64,000 nt of DNA from Antennarius striatus (lineage: Eukaryota; Chordata; Actinopteri; Lophiiformes; Antennariidae): NCBI RefSeq assembly GCF_040054535.1, contig NC_090784.1, positions 17,335,001-17,399,000 on the forward strand. Reading direction: 5' to 3'. The stretch's first letter is position 1. Each line of letters starts with the position of its first letter. Made by a program: the position numbers and the translations under genes. Shown here in pieces: positions 34,266 to 47,100 of the stretch. A model generated the notes under the pieces. The model was given only the letters and a program-made list of their open reading frames with translations, had not been told where the DNA came from and ran no database searches.

Positions 34266-34802
34266 TGGTGAAATTGTTGAACAGGCCTGAGCATATCGAC
34301 TTTAGCTGCAACCATTAATGATGCAGTTTTGGGGATTTAGTTTTAACTGGGGCAAATCATATCACAAAGCTTCCATGTTACCAGTTTACTCATCCTGTCT
34401 TCATTCTACATTAAGATATGTTTTAAGATAAAACGTTTTTGCAGCTCTGTATATTAAAGACGCACATTGATTTCTTTTATTCCATCTTAATTTCAAAAGG
34501 GAGTGAAATCAATCATTACTGCAGCTTTTAAACAGTTCAGATGGAAATTAGGATGATTAAAGAGCAGCGTTATCTCACATGTCTTCATCACATACAGTAT
34601 AAACAGTGTCTGCAAACATGCATTCAGCTTTACAAAAAAAATACATTCAAATTTACAAAACAATGCAGTAGGTGAAAAGTGAATTTGGGGTTAAAAACTA
34701 AAGTGTCTGTTGTTGGTGTGATGATTGACTGGGACACTGGAGTGGAGTCAGATGACGTATTCCAGTCTGGGTGTTTCAGTCTGTCGGGTTTTGTTGTGTC
34801 TT
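34266..34802 (-). other. p3h3: Probable p3h3 3' UTR
   Basis: AT-rich sequence after the stop. On the minus strand an AATAAA lies at 34476-34481, about 320 bases downstream. No competing signal was judged better. Confidence 0.35.
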
Positions 34803-37800
34803 TCACAACTCATCTCTGCCTCCAACCACCCTCCCTCTACTTGTCTCCTTTGGAGCCTGGATCCGAGCATTCCGGGTGACTTTTCCTTCTTCCTTTTCAT
34901 CGTTGTTCACCACTTTGTGTCCATCTGCAGCCCATATGGCCTCTGCCTCCTCTCGTTCCTGAGGGAGAGAAGAAAAATCATAGCAATTAATGGAAAAATA
35001 TTATTTCCAGGGATTTGATAACAATAGATTCAAATTATTATTATATTATAATTCGGACATTTTATGGAACATGGGAGTCCCAACATCCACATGTATATGA
35101 CAATATTGTGTGATGTAATCAAGCTCACCATGTCCCTGTAGAGCTTCTCCTTTGAGAACCAGAGGGCCAGCGCGCACCGCCGGCCGCTGGTCACCGCCGT
35201 AACACCATGTGGGTTGACTGGACCTGAGGAGAAGCCCACCAGTCGACCACAGCTTGGTTTTACTCTGGCCTTGAGGCGCGGAAAGGGAAGGAAAAAACAG
35301 GTTTTATTCCTCCCAAAAGGGAGTGGCCTTATATTGAAAATTGACTTACTGTTACTGTCTTGGCATCTCTGGTTGTGAAGAACAATTCTCCTCCATCAAA
35401 GTTGTCATTCAGGTAGAGGATGGCACTGTGAGGGAAAACACTCAGCTGTAAAAAGATTCATTATGTTTCTGCTGGTTAACCTTTTACTTAATAACTCAAT
35501 AATTCTACTGTGAAGGCAAACAAATTAATTTGGGGATATTGAGTTCCTACTACATTGGCACAGTTTTACACAGCATTACTAATACAATTTGTCTTTTTGC
35601 TTGCTGCGCCTGCTTCCTCATCAGATTACTTTTGAGTACCTGAGGTCTCTGTGTATGAATGCTGGAGGTTCTCTCCAGCACTGCTTTGTGTCAGGCTCCA
35701 GGAGACAGTTGTCAACATGGACAGGGTGAGAGAGGTCCACTCTGCCCTCCTGGTCACCTCAGCACAGAAAATCAAAGGAACTCTTTCACTTCCCCAAACG
35801 ACAGATATAAATTGACAGGTAAAAGTCAGACTAGGTTGCTGTTGTAGTTCCACATGCTCATCCCTTCTAGAAAATAATAGTGATCTCAAACAACAGAGGC
35901 TGAGATAATTTGGGATTACCTGCAACGGCGGTGCGACAGACCAGGTGTGTGAAAGTGATGAAGAGTCCTGAGGGGCTCCTGAAGTAGGAGTGCAGCAGGA
36001 CTCTTACTCTCTCACCCAGCTCATGTAGAAGCCTGGAATCTGTTTGGTTCACCAGGCCATCCTGAGCCAACTGCAAACGATAAAGTCATGTTAAATAATG
36101 CACTTCATAAAACATGTTCAAGCACAGGATTTATATCAGGTTGATATAATACATTGGGCGTTTAAAACATTTCACCAATACCTCCTGGTTGCCTACCTTC
36201 AGAGCCTTGAGAACCGTCAGGCCCTCAAATGTTTCATGAGGTGTGTGTGGTGACCGTCGTCCCCGGTAACCATCTCCGACAGATGCTGCAGCCTATCAGA
36301 GATTAAAGGAAACTGCAGGTGAGAGTGTTGCTACATCTGTCCTGACTCTCTAAACAATCTGAACATACCGCTGCCAGATGCAGTATTCTTTCACACTCCT
36401 TCTCAGTCATGACCCCATCGAGTACTACACGGTTGGTCCCATTTAAGATTTCATTATCCATGGTGATGGTTACACCCACCTGTGGGACTGATCCACCTGA
36501 AGAGAGGACAAACAAGAAAAGATGAGAGAGACGATGAAAAACGACAAGAAATGAGATGTGAGTTGGTAAATTCTTAACCACCAGAGATGAAAACAAGACG
36601 ATGGAATCACCTGCAAAAAATCCACTGTCATCCACTTCCTCCTGCTCATCTCCGGCTTGCATTCTGTCATTCATTTTCTCCTTTTCAGCTCTGAAAGTTA
36701 AATGCAAAAAAACTGTGCTGAAGGCACATGAAGTTTGACAAATGCTCATTGCAAAAAATATATTTCCTTCAGACTTTCTCACCTCCAAGTATTCTTTAGC
36801 GATTCTGGTACAACTTCTTCTGGGGTCCATAGATCCTAAAAGGAAAGGCCTGCTTGAATGTGTGTATGCAGTTTTGTGTATGTGCATATTTGGCTCAGTT
36901 TGGGCTACATCATATGATGACTATGACAGAACTTGGCAGAGAATTACTTGGGATATAAAATTGTGTTTGTGTCACGTATCTCTAGTGTCACTACTTACAG
37001 GGTCAACGAAACTGAAGTCAAGGTTCTCCATACCAAAATATAACAACTTTTTCTCCTGCAAAGAGCGGCTGATATATGTGACAATTTCCTGCATGACAAA
37101 TACACAGAAATATGTCATCAGCATGACTAAAAAAATCGGAAGTCTAGCATGTCGAGACAGCGACTTGATTTTCTTTACTGCTATAAATTAAATCTGAAAG
37201 CATGATAAATTATTATAACCATAGTGGTGATTTTAATGCAATATAATTAAATAGTACCTGTGCAGGCTGAGTGCTCTGTGACTCTGTATCTCCCCCCAGT
37301 GTTTCAGAATAGAACTGCAGATTATCTAAGGAATCTTTGTCAGAAGGGTAAAACAGGAGAAGGGAGCGAAGTGTCTGCACTGCTCCACGAACATCACCAC
37401 CTGTGGGGAAGAGGGACCACAAAATAAGGTCAACTATAAGGTCAACTGGCACTTAAATTTGAATGCATGACATGAAAAATTTTTAGAGGAAGAAACCCGT
37501 ATGCTGAATTGTAACCTGAAATTTAACCTCTTAACGCTGACCTTTAAACTGTGCAATATGCAGATGTTCTAGCTGTAAGGGCAGGAAGTCCTCCTGTGCA
37601 GAGATCCTTCCAGGTCTTGTGGCCACCTGAGTCACACAGGACTGTCGGCATGCAAGGAGGGACAAGGAAAGAGCTAGACAAAAAATTAGATTGGGTCATT
37701 AACAGATAACTATTCAAATTTGGTTATTTTTGTTCTTTTTCATTTAAGTTTAAAGCAGAGAAATCAAGTGACAATCTAGTTTTTACCTGCAGCCTTCTCA

Positions 37801-39708
37801 AATACACCATCAACACTTTCTTCTCCCCTGTCCTCAGGCAGAGGTTGAGAGGCAACTTCACATTGCACCCTGCACTCCTCTATCTGCCTCATGGTTTCAT
37901 TCACACACGCTTTCCACTTCTCAACTGCCTTCAACCAGTCAGAGGAGGCTTCATGCTGAAGAGCAGAATCATACAGGACCTGGGTTTTAAGGAGGGGGAG
38001 AGGGAAAAAATAAATATAAAATTGAAATATTTAACTTTTTTTAAACAGGAAAAAGATAACTAAAAATATAAATGTAACACTGTCCTCTCTTTCTCATTAT
38101 TTGGAATGTGAATAGGAAAGAATGAAATACCCAGTGTTTCTCATGCTCATCCTCTCTGTCCTGGAAAGCATCCTCTCTCACTCCCTTCATCCGTCTGTAC
38201 TTCTCAATGTTGTTCCTCATCTCCAAGTGATTGGGGTTGGCCACAAAGTAGGTATGAGCTGCTGATGCTGCTTTCTGCAACTTTTGTAACTGATAAGCAG
38301 GAACAGAGAATTAATGGAAGATACAGTATATCCACATTCATCAGCAATAATCTTATAGGTGGCACAGCTTTTTGCTTATAAGGCTGCATAGCCACAAACT
38401 GGTTAAGGTGCCCATCCTGACCCCTTTCCACCTCTGAGAAGGGTTACAATTGGCACATGACCATTACAACTTGACTAAGGAGGAATGGAATAAGGTGGCA
38501 GTGGTGGGAAATGAGAAATCATTATGTTTTTGACCTTCCTGGGTACCTGAATAGAAGCTTACCTTGTAGTATGTGACTTGCAAAAAGTTGTAAGGGTTGC
38601 GACTGTTGAATTCATACTCAATGTCGGTAGAAACAGGGAGTTGTCCTAGATGTGTGACAGAGCGTCCCATACAGAACTTCAAACACTCAGCCTTCTGCTG
38701 TATCCAATCCAAGGCCCAAAGGTCCCACAGATTCCCATTTTCAGAGTCTAACAAAATGGAAATAGCATCATTGTTGGAAACTATAGAACTTCTGTTATTC
38801 ATGCAAATGATAATAATGTTCAAATGATTACAGTATAGGTTTTTTAGGCATCATCAACATTTGGAATAAATATGACACTTGTTTTAAATGTGCATGCTGT
38901 GCATTGATGACTGATGAACAATTCCGCATTCGTAACCAGTCTTTGCCATCTTTGCTTTAGATCTGTTTGTTTGCTGGGCCTGATTCCATTAAATTGCAAA
39001 GGTAATTATATATTTATTATTTATTAATTATTTCATTATGTTTGATGCACACTGATTAACACCAATGTTAAGCTAACATGGGTTTTTATGTAGACATTAT
39101 GTGTTTGACATGACTTTAAAGCTGATGGATCACTGAATTGGTGTTGATACTGCAAAAGTTCCATGCAAAATTCTGATGTGTCATGATTACAATGACTACA
39201 AAGACTAAAATGAACCATGTTACCATGTTACACAGAATTACTGTAATTTTTTACCTTTTCAAAGGAGTCGGATGACTTGTTCTAATGTTCAGATTATAAA
39301 ATAAGGTGTCAAAAGTACACATGACACAAGACATACATAAGAAGGGTTGTTTGGGAGTTCGCACTTTATAGTTGCTTTAATGAAAAATACACAACGTTTG
39401 ATAAATGACTTACCCAGTTTATGGTATGTCTCTTTCCCTGCTGCCACACACTCATCATGACACTCTCTGCGGATTCTTAACAGTGATTCTCTGGCTGCGA
39501 TGGATTTCTCCAGCAGCTCCGCAGCCTTCCCCCATTCCTTGCCAAAATATGCCCGTACTCCACTGTAGTACAAAAAATCATACGGCTGCAGAAGTGACGA
39601 CACTTTATGGCTGTCACTTCTCGGATCTGCAAAAGCAAAACTAAATATTGCTGCCATAACAAAGTGAAACGCCACGTATACAGTGAGACGGTCTGAGGGC
39701 AACGCCAT
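34803..39708 (-). CDS. p3h3: Prolyl 3-hydroxylase 3 (leprecan-like 2)
   Basis: ER enzyme of the leprecan family, a 2-oxoglutarate/Fe(II) dioxygenase acting on collagen (P3H3 works with SC65 and lysyl hydroxylase 1). Sixteen exons in transcript order: 39414-39708, 38563-38747, 38131-38289, 37787-37979, 37542-37673, 37258-37400, 36999-37088, 36783-36835, 36611-36690, 36369-36496, 36197-36292, 35920-36070, 35640-35757, 35350-35425, 35129-35269 and 34803-34958, giving 731 aa (human 736). A signal peptide (hydrophobic FHFVMAAIFSFAFA) is followed by four CXXXC repeats (CHDEC, CLKFC, CRVQC, CRQSC) in the TPR-like half. The catalytic domain keeps HVD (582-584), His654 in NPHGV and the 2-oxoglutarate arginine in GRRCALALW. 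The C-terminus is RDEL, a KDEL-type ER retrieval signal (human ends REEL). P3H1 and P3H2 are the alternatives; gene order next to gnb3 favours P3H3. Confidence 0.93.
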
Positions 39709-40361
39709 GGCTGGAGACGCAAACTGTGGAGGAGAGACGGAGTTGGAAGAAGAGGAGGGACTATGGAAATCCTTAAGGAAGAAAGTTTGGTCTCGATTTA
39801 GGATACATGGGTGTTGAAATAAAATGTCCTATCTGACTGGTTCTTTTTTTTATTTTATTTTTTATTGAATTGAGGTAGGGGTAAGTGAGAGGACTGAACT
39901 GGCCGATGGATTTGTCCGAGTCTGTAGTTCTGCAGCTGAACCGTGAGAGGAAATTCGTTAATGTTGTGTTCATGGATATTACCGTAAATGTACAAATACT
40001 AGGACGGAAAACAATTATTATTCATTGTCTCATAAACTTCTAAACTACTATGTAAAAATTTGACTTTAATTGATTTATTGATTCCGAAATATAGACCAAA
40101 GAATCAATTTAGAGGGATTTAGATTTGGGGGGAAAAAACACCATGAATGTTATTGCTTTTTTTCAGAGCTTTGAATTGGTTCATGGAATGAAAACATAAC
40201 CAAAAACTTAACATTTTTTGGTGTTCTGGAACAGAAACGTTTTTTCAAAATAACAGTACAGTAACCGGTAACTAACTTTTTTTATTCTTGAAAAATTATT
40301 TGACCTCATGCTTCTCAATGCGTGATGAGAGCGGAAAGAACCACATCATCCACTATGTTTA

Positions 40362-40497
40362 AATCAAACTAAACTCTAAACTAACTAGTTTTGAACTGAC
40401 TAGGTTTTAAACTAACTAGGGTTTGAACTAACCCACTAGGTTTAGAACAAATTAGGTTCTAAACTAACTAGGTTTTGAACTAACTAGGTTTTGAATT
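40362..40497. repeat. Minisatellite, roughly 17-21 bp unit
   Basis: About seven imperfect copies of AACTAACTAGGTTTTG and variants, the last two nearly identical. Lies between the p3h3 and usp5 promoters. Confidence 0.85.
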
Positions 40498-40621
40498 GTT
40501 ATGTAACATAAACATTTTATTTATATTCCTGTTTTATTTTATTTAATTATTATTTATGTTTATTGTTTTATGTTTACACTATATATTTGCACATTTACAC
40601 CAATCCTGCTTTATGTGCTTT

Positions 40622-40665
40622 CAATTGCCCCTTGGGGACTAATAAAGTTTTTTGAATTGAATTGA
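40622..40665 (+). mobile_element. LINE-type 3' tail fragment
   Basis: CAATTGCCCCTTGGGGACTA followed by ATAAAGTTTTTTGAATTGAATTGA is the usual fish LINE 3' end with a short repeated tail. The T-rich stretch 40506-40620 may be the rest of its 3' UTR. Confidence 0.55.
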
Positions 40666-41197
40666 CTAAGAGGTAAACGCTGCAGTTTGTCAATCTGAAA
40701 AAAAATGTTTGATTTAGACATTAACTCCTTGGCTGCAGCCAATTTCAGAGCAGAGCTTCCCGGACTTTGAAGATTTGAAACTTTGAAGTTACCTATTTAT
40801 ATTTACAGGGAACCTTATTGACCGGCCCCGGAACTATTCTTTGTTGTAACCGGTTCAGGAACGACAATTCTTGGGTGGAACGTGAAACCGGAAACGTTCT
40901 GATATTGTGTCTGTTCGGTACGAACCAATTGGCAAAAAAAAAAAATTTCTGGTTCAAAATCCTGCTTTTTACAATCGCGACAGGTGGCGACATTCTGTGT
41001 ATTACGGTAACGAGCCGCAGTCGAACGGCCTTCCCTCAACATCAGCGAACAGCTCATGATTCATTCACCCAAATACACACAGCAGAAGACAGGCTAGACA
41101 ACGGACACACTTCCGAGCCGTTAACCCAGGAGGCTTCGGATTCAAACTCAAGAGGAGCAAAGTGTCCCAGTGAAAGGCGGAATCTCGCAAGCCGGAC

Positions 41198-44100
41198 ATG
41201 GCGGACGTTGGTGAGGTTTTGATGTCGGTTTTGTCCACAATTCGGGTTCCGAAACCCGGAGACCGTGTCCACAAAGACGAATGCGCCTTGTCATTTTCCT
41301 CGCCGGTGAGCTATCTCTCCCCCTTTACAAAACAAAACGCCAGACAACAAACTGTGCTCCTTTGCTTCTGATGATCATCCACCCTCTTGTTATCGTCACG
41401 TTTAATATTCTATCAGTACAGTCCCACTCCGATTCTTTGACGTGCTTGATTTTCCTGCTTAAACTTACTAGTGAGCTAGCGGCAAGCTAAGCTAATAATG
41501 CACTGTAATGGAAACTTAGCTACTCGAGCTTTTTTTTTTTTATGCTAGCTGTACCAGTGTACTGTAATTGTGTTTGCTGTCATATCAGCTAGCAAGAAAA
41601 CTTAATAATGTTCACTCATAAATGTGATACGACTGTATGGCTATATTTTAACAAAATTAGAAAATGTTTTAATCGTGACGTTGAAGTGGACTGACATCAT
41701 TTGATTAGTGTAGAATTGAATAACATGTGTTTAGCAGGTTTGCTGGGAAGCTAGTTGCCTCAAATAAAACCTCTAAACTTGTTTTGCCAAGACAAAGAGT
41801 GGAATGAACAGACAGCAGCATCTTGTGTCTTCTCTACAGGAGAGCGACGGAGGTCTCTACGTGTGCATGAACACTTTCCTGGGCTTTGGGAGTCACTATG
41901 TGGAAAGGCACCACGCTCGGACTGGCCAGAGGGCTTATTTACATATCACTCGTACACGGAAGGCCAAGGTGGACAGTTTTTCTTTTCCATTCTGATTTCT
42001 TTTCCCAGTGACAGTTGACACATGTCTCTCTTATTTTGGACACCGTCTACGTCATTTCAATTACTGGTCAAGTGAACCACTGCAGTCTCACAACCTGATG
42101 TTATGTTATGTTATGTTCCTACAGAAGGAAGATGATAACAACTCTGGATCCGGACATCCACCCAAGAAGAAGCCCACCAGATTGGCAATAGGTCAGAGCG
42201 TGAGTCAATACTAACACAGATAATACAGGACTTTCCTTTGACGATGATGTGTGTCCACCTCCCCTCGTTTTTATGGTCTGTTCAGGAATTGAAGGAGGTT
42301 TTGATGTGGAACAAGAGCAGTATGAGGAGGATGTAAAGGTGGTTGTTTTACCTGATAGACAAGAAGTGACATCAGAGGACCTTGGTACCATGCCTGACGT
42401 TGTGAAAGAGAGGGTGAGGATTCGAATTTTGTTTTGAAACTAGTTATTAACTCTATTACATTATCAGGTACAGTATTATGACATTTTGTAATATAGTGAT
42501 TGCTCTTATTAGCATGTGCTTATGACAGTTGGGGCTTGCTGCAGTCTTCAAAAATCTGTGACAAGCACATTATTACGATATTCATTCCTTCTTTCGACAA
42601 CCGTTTCATCCGCTGTGGCGGGGAGCTGGAGTTTACGCCCTCAGTCAGCTGGGATTATTACAATATATTAAATTAATTTTAGCACATTGGGACACATCTA
42701 CATTGCACTAAACAGACACATGTGCGTAAATTATTGCTCTCAGTTGTACATTGAGCTGTTTGTCAGAACTAATTTGTTTCGTTCAATATCTTTTGCTGTT
42801 CCACAAGGTGTCCCTGTCAATGGCGGGTATTATGGCAGCCGACTCAGTGTCTCACACTTTACAAGTTCAACAGTGGGATGGAGAAGTGAGGCAGGAGTCT
42901 AAACATGCCGCTGACCTTAAACAGCTTGACAATGGAGTCAAGATCCCTCCCAGGTGAGACTTTAGATCAATTTTATATTAAGTCACCATTTACTTCTTTA
43001 TGTAGACTACTGTATTCAACCAAAGCAGAACCACCAGGAAAAGGTATTATCGCCCCAGGTCCACCAAATTCAAATTTATTTGCATTAATAGAAGCTCCAA
43101 TGGAAGTGTAAAATTTCTAGATGGCAAAAGATGTAAAGATGCAATTTGTCACAATTAATTGATAATATACAAACCTGTTTCAAAATTTAAATGGATTATT
43201 TTTTCCAAAAAGAAAAAAAAATCATAAAATAATATACGTTTTTTGATTATCTTCCAGGCAAAAAAGTATTTTGTGACAGTCAGAGGGATAGTGATATGCA
43301 TTGTATGACGGGAGCATAATAAAGCTTCTTTTTCATGCAAAGATTCTACTTAAATCAAAAAGAGGTTGTAAAACTGCAACTGATAGCTGTCTCTACATAG
43401 AGCAGAAGTTCATGAAGTTGCGGAAGTGTATTGAGTCCAATATATGAATGTCCAACTATGGAATGAGTACGTAGGAGCCATTAAATTAATGCATGCACCA
43501 CTCTGTTAATGCTGTTGTCTTTTTTTAACTTTCTAGTGGCTGGAGGTGCGAGGTGTGTGACCTCCAGGAGAATATTTGGATGAACCTGACAGATGGGAAA
43601 GTGCTATGTGGTCGCAGGTATTTTGATGGCTCTGGTGGCAACAACCATGCCCTTATCCATTTCCAAGAGACAGGATACCCACTCGCTGTCAAACTTGGTA
43701 CCATCACCCCTGATGGTGCAGGTAGGTAATTTTGAGTTCACAGATGTAGAATTTGTTTTAATACAGTTACCTGACCAAAAGCAATTCACTGTCCTACAGT
43801 ATGTGCTTTTATTTTAATTTACTGCTTCGGTGACCTAAATGCTCCTAAAATTCTATATCTCCAGATGTGTATTCCTATGATGAGGATGACATGGTACTGG
43901 ATTCTAAGTTACCAGAGCATCTGGCCCACTTTGGCATCAATATGATGACCATGGAGAAGGCAAGTTTGCTGCTCTTTTTGCTGGGATTTGCTATTTGCTG
44001 GGATTTTTGTGTCATTGACCAGTGCGGCTATCAAATGGAGACATTTGTCCACTGGTTTATGTATTCCCCTTTAAAAGACTTTCTTGTATAGTTCTTGTAT

Positions 44101-47100
44101 GTTTACTTCTTGTACTGGAGTGATGCTCTGTCTCCTGGTTTGTTTGAAATGAGAGATGATGGATTTGGTTATTTTGTTTGTTTGTTTTTTGTTGTTTTTT
44201 TAATGTTAGGGGACAGTCTGTCAGTAACGGCTGGTCTCATCAAAGCTTCAGTTAGACAACCACTTACTTTTTAAAGCTAATGCTTTAGCAGATCCAAATA
44301 TTAAAAATTGGCCACCTTTTTTGTCTGGTTCTCCCATTTTTTTCTTGCCAGCAGTGCTTAGCACGCTGCTAATTCTTGTGTGCACAGTTTATAACATTGA
44401 TGACAATACATTTCTTTGGGTGCTCTTACTTTCTTAGCATACCCATGATTTTATTCACCCATTTTTCAAGGATTCAGAGACTTTCTGCCACACCTGCTTC
44501 TACTTATCTGTTTGAATGATTTATTTGCCAACTGCATCTTCTCTCCTATAGAGTGAAGACAGGAAAACAAGCCTTAGATCTTTGTACCTCTCACTGTGCA
44601 CTCTAATGCTGTTTTTCTAATGTATTGCTGCACACCCATAATGATGCTGCATAGACAGGGGGTGGAGGGATTTTGCAAGAATGGAGCAGAAGACAAAGTG
44701 CAGCACTTAGTATTGTATCTACCTACTGTTGTTACCGCTCAAAAACCTGCTTTAAGAAATATGATGGCTGTCTCCTAGTCTTTTATGTGTCTGTATCCAA
44801 GGTTTTTCTTCCCCTTTCATCATTTTATTTTTCCGATGTCAGACTGAACGAACAATGACAGAGCTGGAGATTGCTGTGAACCAGCGTGTGGGTGAGTGGG
44901 AGGTAATCCAGGAATCTGGGACCACCCTACGGCCCCTGTTTGGTTCCGGCCTGACTGGCATGAAGAATCTTGGTAACAGCTGCTACCTCAACTCTGTCAT
45001 GCAAGTGCTTTTCACCGTTCCAGACTTCCAGAGCAAGTTAGTGCCCTCTCTTACTTATTACCCATCCTATATTCTGTTTTTGGTTAAATGTAGTTATTAA
45101 ATGGATTATGTATGCAGCAGCAGAAGTGAAATATTTATTCTTAGATTCTTCAATATGCCTATTATGAGAAATGCATTTTACACTCCAGCATTGTTTGAAA
45201 GGTAAGGAATGTAATGATTTAACTGCTGTCATCCGTTTCATGCTTTCCAGGTATGTGTCTAACATTGATAAGATCATTGATGAAGCCCCAAGTGACCCCA
45301 CCCAAGACTTCAAAACTCAAGTGTGAGTGTCCTGTTCTTATGCCTGGTTATTGTTTCTCCTTTTGACAACCATCATTCAATGCTCAAAATCAAGGACACT
45401 TAAATAAAAGTTGGCAGTTTTCTAAATGCTTTCTTTTGCATACCTCATCTCTCTGGCGCATTATCACAGGGCCAAACTTGGGTACGGTTTGTTGTCAGGA
45501 GAATATTCCAAGCCAGCACCAGATCCTGGAGATGAAAATGGTGCATCTGAACCCAGGGTAAGAGCAATGACTTGGGTTAAACAGTTATTCATGTGAACTG
45601 CATGTGGGATTCACTCTCAAAAATAGTTGAGAATGCGACCTGTCTAATATTAACCCCCACTATTGACTACTCCCATATTTACAGGGAGATCAAGCCGGCA
45701 TAGCACCACGAATGTTCAAAGCTCTTGTTGGGAGGGGCCACCCGGAATTCTCCACCAATCGACAACAGGATGCTCAGGAGTTTTTATTGCACTTCATTAA
45801 CATGGTGGAGGTAAAGCAACACCCACATCCCATACCTCTTTTACTTCCCAACTTTTCCCTTATATTATTGCTTTTCTCCACTAGAGGAACTGTCGCTCTG
45901 GGTCCAACCCATCCGAAGCCTTCAGATTCCTGGTCGAGGAAAGGATTGTTTGCCAGCAGTCACTGAAAGCCAAGTACACACAGCGGGTAGATTACATCAT
46001 CCAGCTGCCTGTGCCGATGGACCAGGCCACCAACACAGGTGAGGGGCTCATGGGAAACAATACAATGTCCAACCTATACAGCCTCCGACTTCATGGTTCA
46101 TCAGCAGTTTAAACTGTGTTATTTACAGGGGGTAGGACAACTAAAGATTAGTAACGTATGTCATCAGGATGTGTCAGGTAGCAAGCAAGGGCTGAGAAAT
46201 TGCGAATAAACACATAACAGTGACTCCATTAAGGAAAGTTTGTGGATTATATTAAATAGTTCCAGTTTAATGCCAACAGTTTTCTGATAGCTGACGTCTA
46301 AGTAGAGTATGAGAAATTAACAGAAGTTGGACGCTTGATATCCTTTTATAAATTACAGTACAGGCTAATCTTGGAGAACAATATGTAAAACAGAGGTTTA
46401 TGTTGGTGTAAAGGGATTCTAGCGTTCTATGGTTTGGTGAGAATTCTATATGTGTGTTCTCACCTACCGACTCTGAAGTAGATCAAATGAGCAGTTCTTA
46501 CAACAGGCAAATTACAGCGAGGTATTTTTGTTCCTCACTTTTTTGAATGTTTGTTTCCACATTTACTTGAAACAGAAGAGCTTCAGGAGGCAGAGCGTCG
46601 ACGTGAGGAGGGTGATCCATCCGCCCCTACAGTCCGTGCTCAAATCCCCTTCACAGCTTGCATGGCAGCACTCAGTGAACCAGAGATCCTCACAGACTTC
46701 TGGAGCTCAGCTGTGCAGACTAAGACTACTGCCACCAAGTATGAAAAGAGCCCACACATAATGAGAGCCATGAATGAAGCAAATTTTAAGTTGCATTCAT
46801 TGATATCAGTGTTTGTCTCATTTGTCAGAACGACCCGCTTTGCCTCTTTTCCTGACCATCTGGTCATCCAGATAAAGAAGTTCACCTTTGGCCTTGACTG
46901 GGTTCCCAAGAAACTAGGTGCGTAAAATTCACAGCTGTCTGAGAACGACAGCCTTAATAATAATGTCAGGAATGAATGTGTAGAAAACAAACATCTGGAA
47001 TGCAGCAGATGTGATTTGAAGGTTTATCCCTGCAGACGTGAGCATCGATGTTCCTGATACTCTGGACTTGAGCGCTCTGCGTGCGACCGGCCAGCAGCCA

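Larger units (their letters stand above)
39709..41197. promoter_or_regulatory. Head-to-head p3h3 / usp5 intergenic region
   Basis: The two start codons point away from each other across 1.49 kb, so both promoters lie here. The usp5 side (40970-41197) is CpG-richer, as expected for a housekeeping start. The middle holds a minisatellite (40362-40497) and a LINE tail (40622-40665). No TATA boxes stand out. Confidence 0.55.

Noticed and set aside
36742-37191. 149-residue plus-strand frame
   Set aside because: Antisense to p3h3 exons 7 and 8 and the introns between; no homology or splice support.
41054-41274. Minus-strand frames over the usp5 start
   Set aside because: Shadow of usp5 exon 1 and its 5' UTR; no matching p3h3 extension.
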